Shown here one piece after another: positions 12,310 through 21,554 of a stretch of DNA of 64,000 nucleotides (its first letter is position 1; each line of letters begins with the position of its first letter). The translations under genes were made by a program, and so were the position numbers. A model generated the notes under the pieces. It saw only the letters and a list, made by a program, of their open reading frames with translations. It was not told where the DNA came from and did no database searches. The DNA lies in contig NZ_JQLY01000001.1 of NCBI RefSeq assembly GCF_000744455.1, forward strand, positions 1,880,001 through 1,944,000, read 5' to 3'. Origin of the DNA: Methanobacterium sp. SMA-27. GTDB taxonomy: Archaea > Methanobacteriota > Methanobacteria > Methanobacteriales > Methanobacteriaceae.

Positions 12310-13479
12310 TTAAAAGAATTCTAAAGTGTTATTTCCAGGCATGTATGTTTCCTGTACTGCAGAAACTCCAGTTCCCAATTCTATTTCGTAACCATATTCT
12401 TTTAGAGACATTTCAAGGGCTGCGATAGTTGAAATTATTTCTCTGTGTGTTATGTTTCCCATGTGGCCTATTCTGAAAACATTGCCCTTAAGATGATCTT
12501 GACCACCAGCAAGTTCAATTCTATACTTGTTACGCATAGTACCCCTTAGGTTTTTATCAGTCATTCCTTCAGGGATGTTTATTGCTGTAACAGTAGCTGA
12601 TGAAGCTTCTTCATTGGCAAAAAGCTCTAAGCCCATTGCTTTAACACCATTAATAGTTGCTTTTGCAGCCTGCTCATGTCTTTTTATCCTTGCTTCAAGA
12701 CCTTCTTCCATTATCATCTTTAAAGCTTCATTCATGGCATACATTAGTGATACTGATGGAGTGTATGGTGTTTCTGGAACTGCTTTTTCTCCACTTTTTC
12801 GGTATTTCTTCAAATCAAGATAATATGTCTTGGATTTAGTTTTATCGACTACATTCCAGGCATTATTATTTAAGGTAATTGCAGCCATTCCTGGCGGTGC
12901 AGCCAGACATTTTTGTGAACCTGTTACACACATATCAATACCAAAATTATCAACCTGTACATCGTCTCCCCCCAGGGATGAGACTGTATCAACAACATAA
13001 AGTGCATCAAAATCTTTGAGGACCTTGCCTATTTCTTCTATTGGGTTTGCAACACCAGTAGAAGTTTCATTGTGAACCATTGTCACGGCTTTAATATCTT
13101 CTTCCTCTTCAAGAATGTAACGAACATCATCAGGATTGGCAGCATTCCCCCATTCCACAGTTAATTCAACAGGAATTCCCTGATGAGTTTCAGTTATTTG
13201 CATGAACCTCTCACCGAACTTTCCACCAACTATGTTAAGGATTTTATCGCCCTTCTCAATCACATTTCCTAGTGCTGCTTCCATTGCAGCAGTACCTGAA
13301 CCTGTAATTAAGTAAGACTGATTTTCTGTCTGAAATACTTCTGACATCATTTCGTTTGTGTCATTTAGAATTTCACCAAAAACTGCACTCCTATGATTCA
13401 CTATGCTCTTTGACATGGCTTTTAAGACTCGCGAGGAAACCCTCGTAGGTCCTGGTATCATCAGCAACGTCTCATACAT
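12310..13479 (-). CDS. Class V aminotransferase (serine-pyruvate/alanine-glyoxylate type)
   Basis: A 389-residue PLP enzyme of fold type I. It starts with the family hallmark M-I-P-G-P-T-R-V and has PLP contacts G-S-G-T-A-A-M-E (60-67), the cofactor Asp in V-V-D-T-V-S-S (162-168) and the Schiff-base Lys K190 in GSQKCLAAPPG. Methanogen homologues are broad-specificity aminotransferases acting on alanine, aspartate, serine or phosphoserine; the substrate cannot be chosen from sequence. GGAGG lies about 9 bases before the ATG. The gene is monocistronic and divergent from mptE. Confidence 0.9.
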   Translation of the reverse strand: MYETLLMIPGPTRVSSRVLKAMSKSIVNHRSAVFGEILNDTNEMMSEVFQTENQSYLITGSGTAAMEAALGNVIEKGDKILNIVGGKFGERFMQITETHQGIPVELTVEWGNAANPDDVRYILEEEEDIKAVTMVHNETSTGVANPIEEIGKVLKDFDALYVVDTVSSLGGDDVQVDNFGIDMCVTGSQKCLAAPPGMAAITLNNNAWNVVDKTKSKTYYLDLKKYRKSGEKAVPETPYTPSVSLMYAMNEALKMIMEEGLEARIKRHEQAAKATINGVKAMGLELFANEEASSATVTAINIPEGMTDKNLRGTMRNKYRIELAGGQDHLKGNVFRIGHMGNITHREIISTIAALEMSLKEYGYEIELGTGVSAVQETYMPGNNTLEFF

Positions 13480-13916
13480 CTAAAAAAACCTCCGATTTTA
13501 TAGTTAAGATTAACTTAATTCATTTCTTTGTTGTTTAACTTATCACCCTTTCTCAAACCCCAGTACCAAATTTTGTTGTTTAATTGGTGATGAATAATAT
13601 ATGAAAAATGATAATGATATACTTGACTATTGTTTGAAAAATTTGATTCTAGCCTTCAAAGATATTCATCTAAACACCAAAATATTCAGTAATTAGTTTA
13701 AAAATAATCATTGCTGAAAGAATCTGGTTCGTATTAAAGAATAATGTAATATAGAAGATTAATATTGTCGTTTTAGATCTATTGTTAGATTATGACAGGG
13801 AACTCATTACTACCCGTATTTTAATATAACAAATATGAATAATCATTGAATATAAATTTTGATAATTAGTTATAAAAGTCTGAGTTTATTTATGTTTGAT
13901 ATTACAACTCATTTAT
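13480..13916. other. Gene-free divergent promoter region
   Basis: This 437 bp AT-rich stretch holds the aminotransferase promoter on the minus side and the mptE promoter on the plus side. For mptE a TTATAAA box lies at 13870-13876, which places the transcript start near 13900. No convincing coding frame or RNA gene was seen. Confidence 0.5.
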
Positions 13917-14684
13917 ATGAATCTTGAAGAATGGTTTTCATGGTATAATGAGATATTGGAAGTATTTGGCTTTGACAAGGAAATGGATGAAAAATCTGCT
14001 GGAATACTCAGAAAACTTCTTAAAGATAAAAATAGCCTATCTCCCCCAGATTTAATTATCAAACCTAACACAATTATTTTTGGAGCCGGACCTTCACTTA
14101 AAAGGAATTTGAAAGAACTTAAAAAGTTAAAACTAGATGATTTCACCATTATATGTGCAGATGGTGCTGTTACAGCTCTTTTTGAGGAAGAAATGATTCC
14201 AGATGTAGTTGTTACTGATCTTGATGGCAAGATTGAGGATATAATAGAATCAAACAGAAGAGGAGCTATGATGATTGTACATGCACATGGTAACAACATA
14301 GACAAAATAAAAAAATATGTTCCCCTCCTTGAAAATGTTCTAGGAACTACACAGAGTATTCCCCTTGATAATGTGTATAATTTCGGAGGATTCACAGACG
14401 GAGACAGATGTCTTTTCCTTGCAGTGGAATTTGGTGCAAAAAATATAGTGATCGCTGGTATGGACTTTGGGAAAATAATAACACGTTACTCAAGACCAGA
14501 TATTGTTGGAAGTCAAGGTCTAGCAGACAATATAAAGGAAAAAAAACTTGAATACGCAAAAAAACTTGTTGAATGGATTGCAAAAAATGAAAATGTGATG
14601 ATCTTCAATTTATCACATGGAGAAAAGATCAAGGGTGTTACAGATATTGATATAGATTATTTTCACCATAATTTTCAAAAATAG
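13917..14684 (+). CDS. mptE: 6-hydroxymethyl-7,8-dihydropterin pyrophosphokinase, archaeal type
   Basis: A 255-residue protein of the DUF115/MptE family, which transfers pyrophosphate from ATP to 6-hydroxymethyl-dihydropterin in methanopterin synthesis. The glycine-rich GAGPSLKRNL and the DGAVTALFEE...VVTDLDG segment are characteristic, as is the N-terminal N-L-E-E-W-F. The start is ATG 13917: the upstream in-frame TTG at 13896 lies at or before the start of transcription predicted from the TATA box at 13870. It is not homologous to bacterial FolK. It stands alone, 69 bp ahead of orc1. Confidence 0.9.
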   Translation: MNLEEWFSWYNEILEVFGFDKEMDEKSAGILRKLLKDKNSLSPPDLIIKPNTIIFGAGPSLKRNLKELKKLKLDDFTIICADGAVTALFEEEMIPDVVVTDLDGKIEDIIESNRRGAMMIVHAHGNNIDKIKKYVPLLENVLGTTQSIPLDNVYNFGGFTDGDRCLFLAVEFGAKNIVIAGMDFGKIITRYSRPDIVGSQGLADNIKEKKLEYAKKLVEWIAKNENVMIFNLSHGEKIKGVTDIDIDYFHHNFQK

Positions 14685-14720
14685 TGTACAATGTAAATAA
14701 TTTTTTTGTATATAACCAAT

Positions 14721-14730
14721 ATTTTTATAA
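14721..14730 (+). promoter_or_regulatory. TATA box of orc1/cdc6
   Basis: ATTTTTATAA is 24-33 bases upstream of the orc1 ATG, predicting a leaderless transcript. No ribosome-binding site precedes that ATG, which agrees. Confidence 0.5.
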
Positions 14731-14753
14731 TCAAAGCCACCAAATAAGAAAAC

Positions 14754-15905
14754 ATGGGTATCGATGATATACTACTTTTTGATGAAACAATATTCAAGAA
14801 TATAGACGCTTTCAATCCAGATTATGTTCCCGAAAATTATCTTCACAGAGAATCACAGATGGAAGCTCTTGCTATATGTTTAAGGCCAGCCCTTAGAGGA
14901 GGGCGTCCAATTAATACAGTTGTTCTAGGTTCTCCGGCTACTGGAAAAACAACTGCAATAAATAAGATCTTCAACATAGTTGAAGGAACTTCTGATAGAG
15001 TTGTGTGTGTTTATGTAAACTGCCAGCTCCATACAACCCGTTTCAATATCTTTTCTCAGATATATAATAAGATATTTGGGCATATGCCTCCTGAAACAGG
15101 TGTTCCATTTTCACGGATTTATGGAAGTATAATGAAGTACCTACAGACTGAGAAAAAATCAATGGTAGTTGCACTTGATGATGTGAGCTATCTATTCCAT
15201 AGTAAAAATGCTAATAAAATATTTTATGATATATTAAGGGCTCACGAAGAATTTAAGGGAGTTAGAACAGGTATATTTGCAATTTTATCCGATATTGAAT
15301 TCCGCTACATGCTTGACAAAAATGTCACTTCAGTGTTCATACCTCAAGAAATTATTTTTGAACCATACACAACACAAGAAATGTTTGACATATTAAAAGA
15401 CAGGATAAAAGCAGGTTTCTATCCAGATGTAATATCTGACGATATTTTACAACAGATTGCAGAATATGCATCATCTGCAGGGGATCTGAGGATGGGAATA
15501 GACTTATTAAGGGTCAGTGGAAACTTTGCAGAAGCAGATGCATCAAAAACTATAGAAAAAAAGCATCTAATAGAAGCAGCTAAAAATACAGGATCACCAA
15601 ACCTCAAAAGCACACTTAAAACCCTTTCTAAGGATGAAAAAATTCTTCTAAAAACTATAATTGATTTCAACAAAGACGATCTGATTGCAGGGGATCTTTA
15701 TAAGAGTTTCAGTGAAAAAACTTCGACTAGCTATGCCTCATTTGATAGAACATTGAATAAATTGGAATTTTTAAGGCTCATTGACACAAAATTCACGGGT
15801 AAAGGTGTTAAGGGTAATTCTAGAATTATTATTCTGAGATTCGATACCGAAGAAATATTGAAGTGTCTTGAAAGAGTTCAATATTTGAAAAACAAAAATG
15901 GATAA
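14754..15905 (+). CDS. cdc6: Orc1/Cdc6 replication initiator
   Basis: A 383-residue AAA+ origin-binding protein of typical archaeal Orc1/Cdc6 length. Walker A is at 59-67 (G-S-P-A-T-G-K-T-T), Walker B at 138-143 (V-V-A-L-D-D), sensor-2-type A-G-D-L-R-M-G-I-D near 242-250, and a C-terminal winged-helix domain from about 295. It would bind origin repeats and load MCM (encoded at 42574). Archaeal origins often lie next to such genes, but the 69 bp upstream gap has no visible origin repeats. Which of the usual two paralogues this is cannot be told. Its stop abuts the stop of the convergent small gene with no spacer. Confidence 0.93.
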   Translation: MGIDDILLFDETIFKNIDAFNPDYVPENYLHRESQMEALAICLRPALRGGRPINTVVLGSPATGKTTAINKIFNIVEGTSDRVVCVYVNCQLHTTRFNIFSQIYNKIFGHMPPETGVPFSRIYGSIMKYLQTEKKSMVVALDDVSYLFHSKNANKIFYDILRAHEEFKGVRTGIFAILSDIEFRYMLDKNVTSVFIPQEIIFEPYTTQEMFDILKDRIKAGFYPDVISDDILQQIAEYASSAGDLRMGIDLLRVSGNFAEADASKTIEKKHLIEAAKNTGSPNLKSTLKTLSKDEKILLKTIIDFNKDDLIAGDLYKSFSEKTSTSYASFDRTLNKLEFLRLIDTKFTGKGVKGNSRIIILRFDTEEILKCLERVQYLKNKNG

Positions 15906-16094
15906 TTAGACGCTCATTGGCATGTTAGAATTCGGAGTACCTGCCACCAACATTATACTTGCAATTAAAACCACAACAATTGTAAATATAATGAAACATG
16001 ATTTAGGGTCTATAAAGTATTCATCTAAATATTCAAAGATTCTTGCTTTTTTTCTTAGATCTGGTATCTGATTTCTTCCATAATTTCTTTGCAT
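15906..16094 (-). CDS. Small single-pass membrane protein
   Basis: A 62-residue protein, not recognised with confidence. A basic N-terminal half (R-K-K-A-R-I-F-E-Y-L-D-E-Y) precedes one membrane segment (I-I-F-T-I-V-V-V-L-I-A-S-I-M-L-V-A at about 35-51) and a short polar tail, so the N-terminus is probably cytoplasmic. An unusually strong AGGAGGGG ribosome site 8 bases before the ATG supports real translation. The size and layout recall secretion subunits such as SecE or small energy-converting subunits, without a diagnostic motif. Confidence 0.7.
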   Translation of the reverse strand: MQRNYGRNQIPDLRKKARIFEYLDEYFIDPKSCFIIFTIVVVLIASIMLVAGTPNSNMPMSV

Positions 16095-16262
16095 AAAAAT
16101 CCCCTCCTAATATTAGAGATCATGATAACTTTATTTAAAAGAAGAGATAGAGAGCGTTTGATAAGTAATATCTCAGTAAATTTGTTTTATTACAATAACA
16201 AAAATTTGGTAAATAACCTAAACTAATAGTATATTCCACAAGTAAGTACACGAGGTTAAATA

Positions 16263-16718
16263 TTGGAAGCCACTAAAAAGAAACATTTAAAATATGAATT
16301 TTTCGATGTTACAGCTGATGTAGGATACAGAGCATATGGCCAAAGTCTTCAAAAAGCCTTTGAAAACGCTGCCATTGCAATGTTCGAAGTAATAACAGAT
16401 ACATCTACTATATTACCAATTATCGAAAAAAATATTCATTTGGAAGCCGAAGATGACTGTGCAATACTATATGACTGGCTTTCAGAATTACTTTTCCTAC
16501 ATGATGCAGAATATCTAGTTTTCTCTAAATTTGAGGTAAAACTTTATTCTAAAATTGATGCTGGAGAAAAAAAATATATCATTGATGCTTCAGCTTTTGG
16601 AGAAGAATTTGATCCATCAAGACACGAGAGACGATCTGAAGTTAAAGCTGTCACTTATCACATGATGAATATAAAATTTGAAGATAGTTACATAGTACAA
16701 GTAATTCTTGACATTTAA
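16263..16718 (+). CDS. Archease (RtcB ligase activator)
   Basis: A 151-residue archease. The family signature F-D-V-T-A-D-V-G-Y-R-A-Y-G lies near residues 14-26, and the metal-binding Asp cluster is completed by D-D-C-A-I-L-Y-D-W-L-S-E-L and the final Asp of the C-terminus. Archease promotes guanylylation and turnover of the RNA ligase RtcB, encoded here at 20056. The start is TTG 16263; the next in-frame ATG would delete the signature. Confidence 0.9.
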   Translation: MEATKKKHLKYEFFDVTADVGYRAYGQSLQKAFENAAIAMFEVITDTSTILPIIEKNIHLEAEDDCAILYDWLSELLFLHDAEYLVFSKFEVKLYSKIDAGEKKYIIDASAFGEEFDPSRHERRSEVKAVTYHMMNIKFEDSYIVQVILDI

Positions 16719-16982
16719 TTAAATCAAATCTTTTTTTAGGGATCTCAATCCTTAAACAATAAATTCCATTCAATACTTTTCCTTTTTTTAAAAACAATTA
16801 AATTTCTGATGATTTAAAATCAAACTAAGCTTTTTACCATAATATTAAATCTTTTGTAATAAATTGAATTTTTTTTTATCTTCAAAAATTAAATCAAAAT
16901 ATATATAAGCAATTGTGGATAAGATGTAATAAGATGAAATAGAATGTATTTTTTAGGATTTTTTTTGAATGGAGGTTCCATT

Positions 16983-17258
16983 ATGGTTGAAGTTGTAAAA
17001 AAAGGTGGGGGTAACGAACCATTTGATGGTGAAAAAATAAGAAAATCTATTGAAAAGGCAGCCATTGATGACGATTATTCCTTAGATAGAATAAAAAATA
17101 TAATAGACAAAACCATTAAAGATATAACTGAAGAAGCCGAAAAAAGTGGCGAAATAGATACAGATGCCATTAGGGATAGCATATTCAACAGATTTGAGAA
17201 GAATGAGTCTTCCATTGTGAAATCTGGGAAAAATTTCGATACAAAATATAAACCCTAA
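16983..17258 (+). CDS. Stand-alone ATP-cone domain protein
   Basis: A 91-residue protein that is essentially one ATP-cone: V-K-K-G-G-G-N-E-P-F-D-G-E-K-I-R-K-S-I-E-K-A at 5-26 and later I-D-T-D-A-I-R-D-S-I. ATP-cones sense nucleotide state in ribonucleotide reductases and NrdR. This one has no catalytic domain and lacks the NrdR zinc ribbon. The start is ATG 16983, 8 bases after GGAGG; an in-frame ATG at 16944 has no ribosome site. No reductase gene is in the window. It precedes a small acidic protein by 45 bp, possibly in one operon. Confidence 0.8.
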   Translation: MVEVVKKGGGNEPFDGEKIRKSIEKAAIDDDYSLDRIKNIIDKTIKDITEEAEKSGEIDTDAIRDSIFNRFEKNESSIVKSGKNFDTKYKP

Positions 17259-17303
17259 AATTTAAAGTATAAAACTAAGGCATATTAAGGAGTTGAATTA
17301 GAA

Positions 17304-17738
17304 ATGATGGATGAACTGATGGAAGAGGCAGAATGGATTGAAGAGGAAGAATGGATTGAAGATAGTTGGATGGAACTTGAAAAAGCCAGGGGTGAAAAAG
17401 CACTCAAATGTAGTAAAAAAAAGCCCAAAGCTTCTAAAAAAGAAAGTAACTCTTTAGAAGAACTAACAATTATCTTTGAGGATACAGACAATTTAAACAT
17501 AGAAGATACTTACGGAATAAAAATTAAAGGAAATAATATAATTGCAGGTAGACATAGTGGAAATAACACTTCTTTCAAAGAAGTTAATGTAAATAAAATA
17601 AAAGGGAAAAGATTCCTTGAATATGTAGCTGGTCAGATAGAAAACGCATCAGGACTTGAATTAAAGCTCACGTTGGCATTTGAAAAGGGTTATTCCATAG
17701 AAATAACTGACTACAGTTTAGTTGGGGAGTATAAATAA
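17304..17738 (+). CDS. Hypothetical acidic Trp-rich protein
   Basis: A 144-residue protein, not recognised. Residues 1-28 are extremely acidic with four Trp (E-W-I-E repeated: A-E-W-I-E-E-E-E-W-I-E-D-S-W). A basic Lys/Ser linker follows (about 32-52), then a region of alternating hydrophobic residues that looks like a beta-rich domain (60-144). AAGGAG lies 11 bases before the ATG. The gene follows the ATP-cone gene and converges with another acidic protein carrying a related W-I-E-D element. Confidence 0.65.
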   Translation: MMDELMEEAEWIEEEEWIEDSWMELEKARGEKALKCSKKKPKASKKESNSLEELTIIFEDTDNLNIEDTYGIKIKGNNIIAGRHSGNNTSFKEVNVNKIKGKRFLEYVAGQIENASGLELKLTLAFEKGYSIEITDYSLVGEYK

Positions 17739-17772
17739 TTTAGATTTACTCCAAACTACATTTATTTTGGAA

Positions 17773-18207
17773 TCAATCTTTCTTTTTCAAGGTTTTTAAC
17801 CAGTCAAATACCTCTTCTGAAATATTTTCTGAAATATCTTCTATCCAGTCTTGTTCACTCCATTTACACACATCTTCTTCGGCAATGTCTCCAACAACAT
17901 CTTCAACTCTATCGTTGTCACTCCAACCTCCAACATCAGATTCACAGAAATTAAAGTTTTTATCCTTATTTTCAAATAGCAAATCCCATGTTTGGGAGTT
18001 TCTTAGCTCCCAGAACCAATAAAAGTTCATTACTGTTTCCTCTTCGGGATTTATATCTTCAAATCTCTCTTCTTTACTATACCCAACAATTAAAACATTA
18101 TCATCATCCAGATATATTCTTTTTTCATATGTATCCTCTGAGTCGGGCATTCGCTCCAGTTTTGTATTTTCTATTTTGTCAACAAGTTCTTCTTTGCTAA
18201 TCATCAT
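17773..18207 (-). CDS. Hypothetical acidic protein
   Basis: About 144 residues, unrecognised. It begins M-M-I-S-K-E-E-L-V-D-K-I. The middle has a Trp/Tyr-rich hydrophobic stretch (M-N-F-Y-W-F-W-E-L), and the C-terminal third contains two imperfect acidic repeats: D-R-V-E-D-V-V-G-D-I-A-E-E-D-V and D-W-I-E-D-I-S-E-N-I-S-E-E-V. GAGGAG is 5 bases before the paired ATGs at 18207/18204. It converges with the acidic gene at 17304 with a 34 bp gap. Confidence 0.65.
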   Translation of the reverse strand: MMISKEELVDKIENTKLERMPDSEDTYEKRIYLDDDNVLIVGYSKEERFEDINPEEETVMNFYWFWELRNSQTWDLLFENKDKNFNFCESDVGGWSDNDRVEDVVGDIAEEDVCKWSEQDWIEDISENISEEVFDWLKTLKKKD

Positions 18208-18596
18208 TACTCTCCTCAACATCACGTCTAAATTATTTCTTATTATAATTATGGTAATAACTGCACTTATTTTTATCCATATAATTAAAATTTAAGAGAT
18301 AATTTATTGTGTGTTAACAGGGGGTGTAAAGAAATTAAATTTAGTTTAACATTGTTTTAAACAAGTATCAGAACGTTTTTATGCTTTGGATTACATATAT
18401 TAGACATAATATTTTGAACATATGAAAATTAATATCTAAAAATTCAAAGTTAGAACAATTATTAAAATGAACTTGGAAAACAGTGCTACAGAATATCAAA
18501 ATTGCTAGGACAACAATAATTCAAAAATTAGGATTTAAACTGAATTTAAAGTTTTTATGAGAATTATTTAGATTTATTGATTTAGAGGTGTTGTAA
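18208..18596. other. Gene-free promoter region before fprA
   Basis: This 389 bp stretch is AT-rich and non-coding. It includes the imperfect palindrome GTTTAA-N7-TTAAAC at 18344-18362. No RNA gene was recognised. Confidence 0.4.
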
Positions 18597-19781
18597 ATGA
18601 CTTATAATCTGATAAAAGAGCAAGTGTATTCTGTTGGTGCTATAGATTGGGATAGAAGAATTTTTGATGAATTGATCAGTATTCCAAATGGAACAAGTTA
18701 TAACTCCTTTATTGTAAAAGGTAAAGATAAAACAGCATTGATAGACACTGTTGATCCAACTAAAACCAACGAATTACTGGATAATCTTAAAAAATTAGAT
18801 GTTGATATAGATTATATTGTTATTAACCATGCTGAACAGGATCATTCAGGAACAATTCCCAAAATACTTGAAAAATATAGTGATGCTATTATTGTAACCA
18901 ATACTAAATGTAAAGAATTTCTTAGCGAATTTCTCCCACTTACTGATGCAAAATTCAGGGTTGTTGGAGATGGAGATAGTTTAGATCTTGGCGGTAAAAC
19001 ACTTGAATTTATAATTACGCCATGGGTGCACTGGCCAGATACAATGGTTACTTACCTAAATGAAAACAAAATACTTTTCTCATGCGATTTTTTTGGCTCA
19101 CATTTGGCAACAAGTGAATTATTTTCAAATGAAGATATTTACAAATTAGCCAAAAGATATTATGCCGAGATAATGATGCCCTTCAGAACCATTATTACAA
19201 AGAACCTTGAGAAATTGGAAAATTTGAACATTGATATTATAGCTCCAAGCCATGGTCCTTTATACAAAAACCCAGAATTTATAATTAACGCATATAAAGA
19301 TTGGACATCTAACAATACCAAAAATGAAGTTATCATACCTTACATATCAATGCATGGAAGCACCAAACGTATGGTAGAATATTTAGTTGATTCCTTAATT
19401 GATAGGGGAATAACAGTTAAACCATTGAATTTGACCCTTACTGAAAGTGGCGAATTAGCCTTAGACCTTGTAGACGCTACAACCATGGTTATTGCTTCAC
19501 CAACTGTATTAACAGGCCCACATCCCAGCGTTGTTTATGCCACATACCTTGCAAATGCCCTCAGACCAAAATTAAAATTAGTTTCTGTAATGGGTTCCTA
19601 TGGATGGGGTGGAAGAATGCTTGATTTGATCACAGGAATGATAGGTAATTTAAAGGTAGAAATGATCTCACCATTAATTATTAAGGGATTTCCAAAGGAA
19701 GAAGACTATAAAAAAATAGAAGCAATGGCCAATGAAATTGTTTCAAAGCATGAAGAACTTGGAATTATTGAAAAACGATAA
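18597..19781 (+). CDS. fprA: F420H2 oxidase, flavodiiron protein
   Basis: A 394-residue flavodiiron protein. The N-terminal beta-lactamase-like domain has the diiron ligands in NHAEQDHSG (H-x-E-x-D-H), a later W-V-H-W-P-D and A-P-S-H-G-P; the C-terminal flavodoxin domain starts at about 250 with Y-I-S-M-H-G-S-T-K-R and binds FMN. In methanogens such enzymes reduce oxygen to water using reduced coenzyme F420, protecting strict anaerobes. AGAGGTG precedes the ATG. It is monocistronic. A nitric oxide substrate is possible but less likely in this lineage. Confidence 0.93.
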   Translation: MTYNLIKEQVYSVGAIDWDRRIFDELISIPNGTSYNSFIVKGKDKTALIDTVDPTKTNELLDNLKKLDVDIDYIVINHAEQDHSGTIPKILEKYSDAIIVTNTKCKEFLSEFLPLTDAKFRVVGDGDSLDLGGKTLEFIITPWVHWPDTMVTYLNENKILFSCDFFGSHLATSELFSNEDIYKLAKRYYAEIMMPFRTIITKNLEKLENLNIDIIAPSHGPLYKNPEFIINAYKDWTSNNTKNEVIIPYISMHGSTKRMVEYLVDSLIDRGITVKPLNLTLTESGELALDLVDATTMVIASPTVLTGPHPSVVYATYLANALRPKLKLVSVMGSYGWGGRMLDLITGMIGNLKVEMISPLIIKGFPKEEDYKKIEAMANEIVSKHEELGIIEKR

Positions 19782-20055
19782 CATCATTTATCAAATAACA
19801 CCATTACAATTGTCAGATAATAGTATTAAGGGAATAAAATTATATGAGTTGGAACATAAAATCATATGTATTATGCAATATTAAATCAATAAATTATATT
19901 AGTTATTTGTGGTTAAATTACTTTAATAGAATATAAAAAGCTTTAAAACATGATTTAGAAATAATTAGATATTAAATTAGATTTATGGGATGAATCATTG
20001 TTTTTAAAAGCAATATTTATAATTTAGTATTAGTTTCTGTTTTGGGGAGTTGTTC

Positions 20056-21501
20056 ATGGTTATAGAAGAATTGAAAAAAATAAGAGAATGTGTTTGGGAG
20101 ATTCCAACAGAGTACAAAAAAGGGATGAGAGTTCCTGGAAGAATATATTTGGACGATAACGCTATAAAAACTGTTGAAAAAGGTGCTATTGATCAAGTTG
20201 CAAATGTAGCTTGTCTTCCGGGTATTCAAAAGTTTTCAATAGGACTTCCGGATATTCACTTTGGGTATGGATTCAGTATTGGTGGTGTTGGAGCTTTCAG
20301 TGCTAAAAATGGAGTCATCAGCCCCGGTGGTGTTGGATTTGATATTAACTGCGGAGTACGATTATTAAGAACCAACCTAACCGAAGATGATGTCAAACCA
20401 AGAATAAACGAACTTGTTGATACACTTTTCAAAAACATTCCCTCAGGAGTAGGAAGTAAAGGTAAATTAAGGCTTAAGGAAGGAGAAATCGATGACGTAC
20501 TTGACAACGGTGCAAAATGGGCTGTTGAAAATGGTTACGGATGGGAATCTGACCTTAAATATCTTGAAGAGAATGGAAAGATGGATGCAGCCGATTCTTC
20601 CAAGGTTAGTGATAAAGCCAAGAAAAGAGGAATACCACAATTAGGATCTCTTGGATCAGGTAATCATTTCCTAGAAATTCAGAAAATGGAGGATATATAT
20701 GATGAAAATGCTGCTAAAATCTTTGGAATTGAGGAAGGTCAAATCACTATTATGATACATTCTGGTTCAAGAGGCTGTGGACATCAAGTATGTGCAGACT
20801 ACCTAAGAACTATGGACAAGGCATATAAAAGATATAATATTAATCTACCAGACAGACAGCTTGCATGTGCGCCTGCAGATTCAAATGAAGCCCAGGATTA
20901 CTTCAAGGCCATGGCATGTGCCGCCAACTATGCATGGACCAATAGGCAAATGATAGTACATTGGGTAAGGGAATCATTTGAACAAGTTTTCAATAGAGAT
21001 GCAGATGATATGAACATGGGTATTGTCTATGATGTAGCTCACAATATTGCAAAATTAGAATCACATACCATTAAAGGCCAAAAAACTGATGTATATGTAC
21101 ACAGAAAAGGGGCAACAAGATCATTTGGACCCGGAAGGGAAGAAGTGCCAAAAGAATATCGGGTAATTGGACAACCTGTTATGATACCTGGTACAATGGG
21201 TACTGCATCTTATATTCTTCATGGAACAGAAAAAGCAATGGATGAAACATTTGGTTCCACTGCACATGGAGCAGGGCGTAAAATGAGCAGAGCAGGAGCA
21301 AAAAGAGAATACAATGGTGTTGAAGTTAAAAAGATGCTTGAATCAAAAGGAATCACTATAAAAGCTAATTCAATGCCCGTTGTAGCTGAAGAAGCACCAG
21401 GTGCTTATAAAGACGTGGATGAAGTTGTTAGAACATGTCATGAAGCAGGAATTTCTTTATTAGTAGGTAAAATGATACCCATTGGAGTTGCAAAGGGGTA
21501 A
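20056..21501 (+). CDS. rtcB: tRNA-splicing ligase RtcB
   Basis: A 481-residue RtcB that joins 2',3'-cyclic phosphate to 5'-OH RNA ends after intron excision, using GTP and Mn. The metal-binding D96 and C99 lie in [11 protein letters not shown]; later [10 protein letters not shown] and the C-terminal guanylylation His in [10 protein letters not shown] are intact. No intein is present, unlike some methanogen relatives. Start ATG 20056 follows GGGGAG by 6 bases; an in-frame TTG at 20050 lies within that spacing. Its activator archease is encoded at 16263. Confidence 0.97.
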   Translation: MVIEELKKIRECVWEIPTEYKKGMRVPGRIYLDDNAIKTVEKGAIDQVANVACLPGIQKFSIGLPDIHFGYGFSIGGVGAFSAKNGVISPGGVGFDINCGVRLLRTNLTEDDVKPRINELVDTLFKNIPSGVGSKGKLRLKEGEIDDVLDNGAKWAVENGYGWESDLKYLEENGKMDAADSSKVSDKAKKRGIPQLGSLGSGNHFLEIQKMEDIYDENAAKIFGIEEGQITIMIHSGSRGCGHQVCADYLRTMDKAYKRYNINLPDRQLACAPADSNEAQDYFKAMACAANYAWTNRQMIVHWVRESFEQVFNRDADDMNMGIVYDVAHNIAKLESHTIKGQKTDVYVHRKGATRSFGPGREEVPKEYRVIGQPVMIPGTMGTASYILHGTEKAMDETFGSTAHGAGRKMSRAGAKREYNGVEVKKMLESKGITIKANSMPVVAEEAPGAYKDVDEVVRTCHEAGISLLVGKMIPIGVAKG

Positions 21502-21554
21502 ATACATTTTATTTATAATTAAACAATATTCTTAAAATTATAGGAAATAAAAAA

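Noticed and set aside
13583..13640. Possible C/D box small RNA (GGTGATGA at 13586)
   Set aside because: No D or D' box (CTGA) at a suitable distance, so the match is likely chance.
20056..21501. Possible intein in rtcB
   Set aside because: The gene is of ordinary length and the cofactor/metal motifs are contiguous; no intein block was found.
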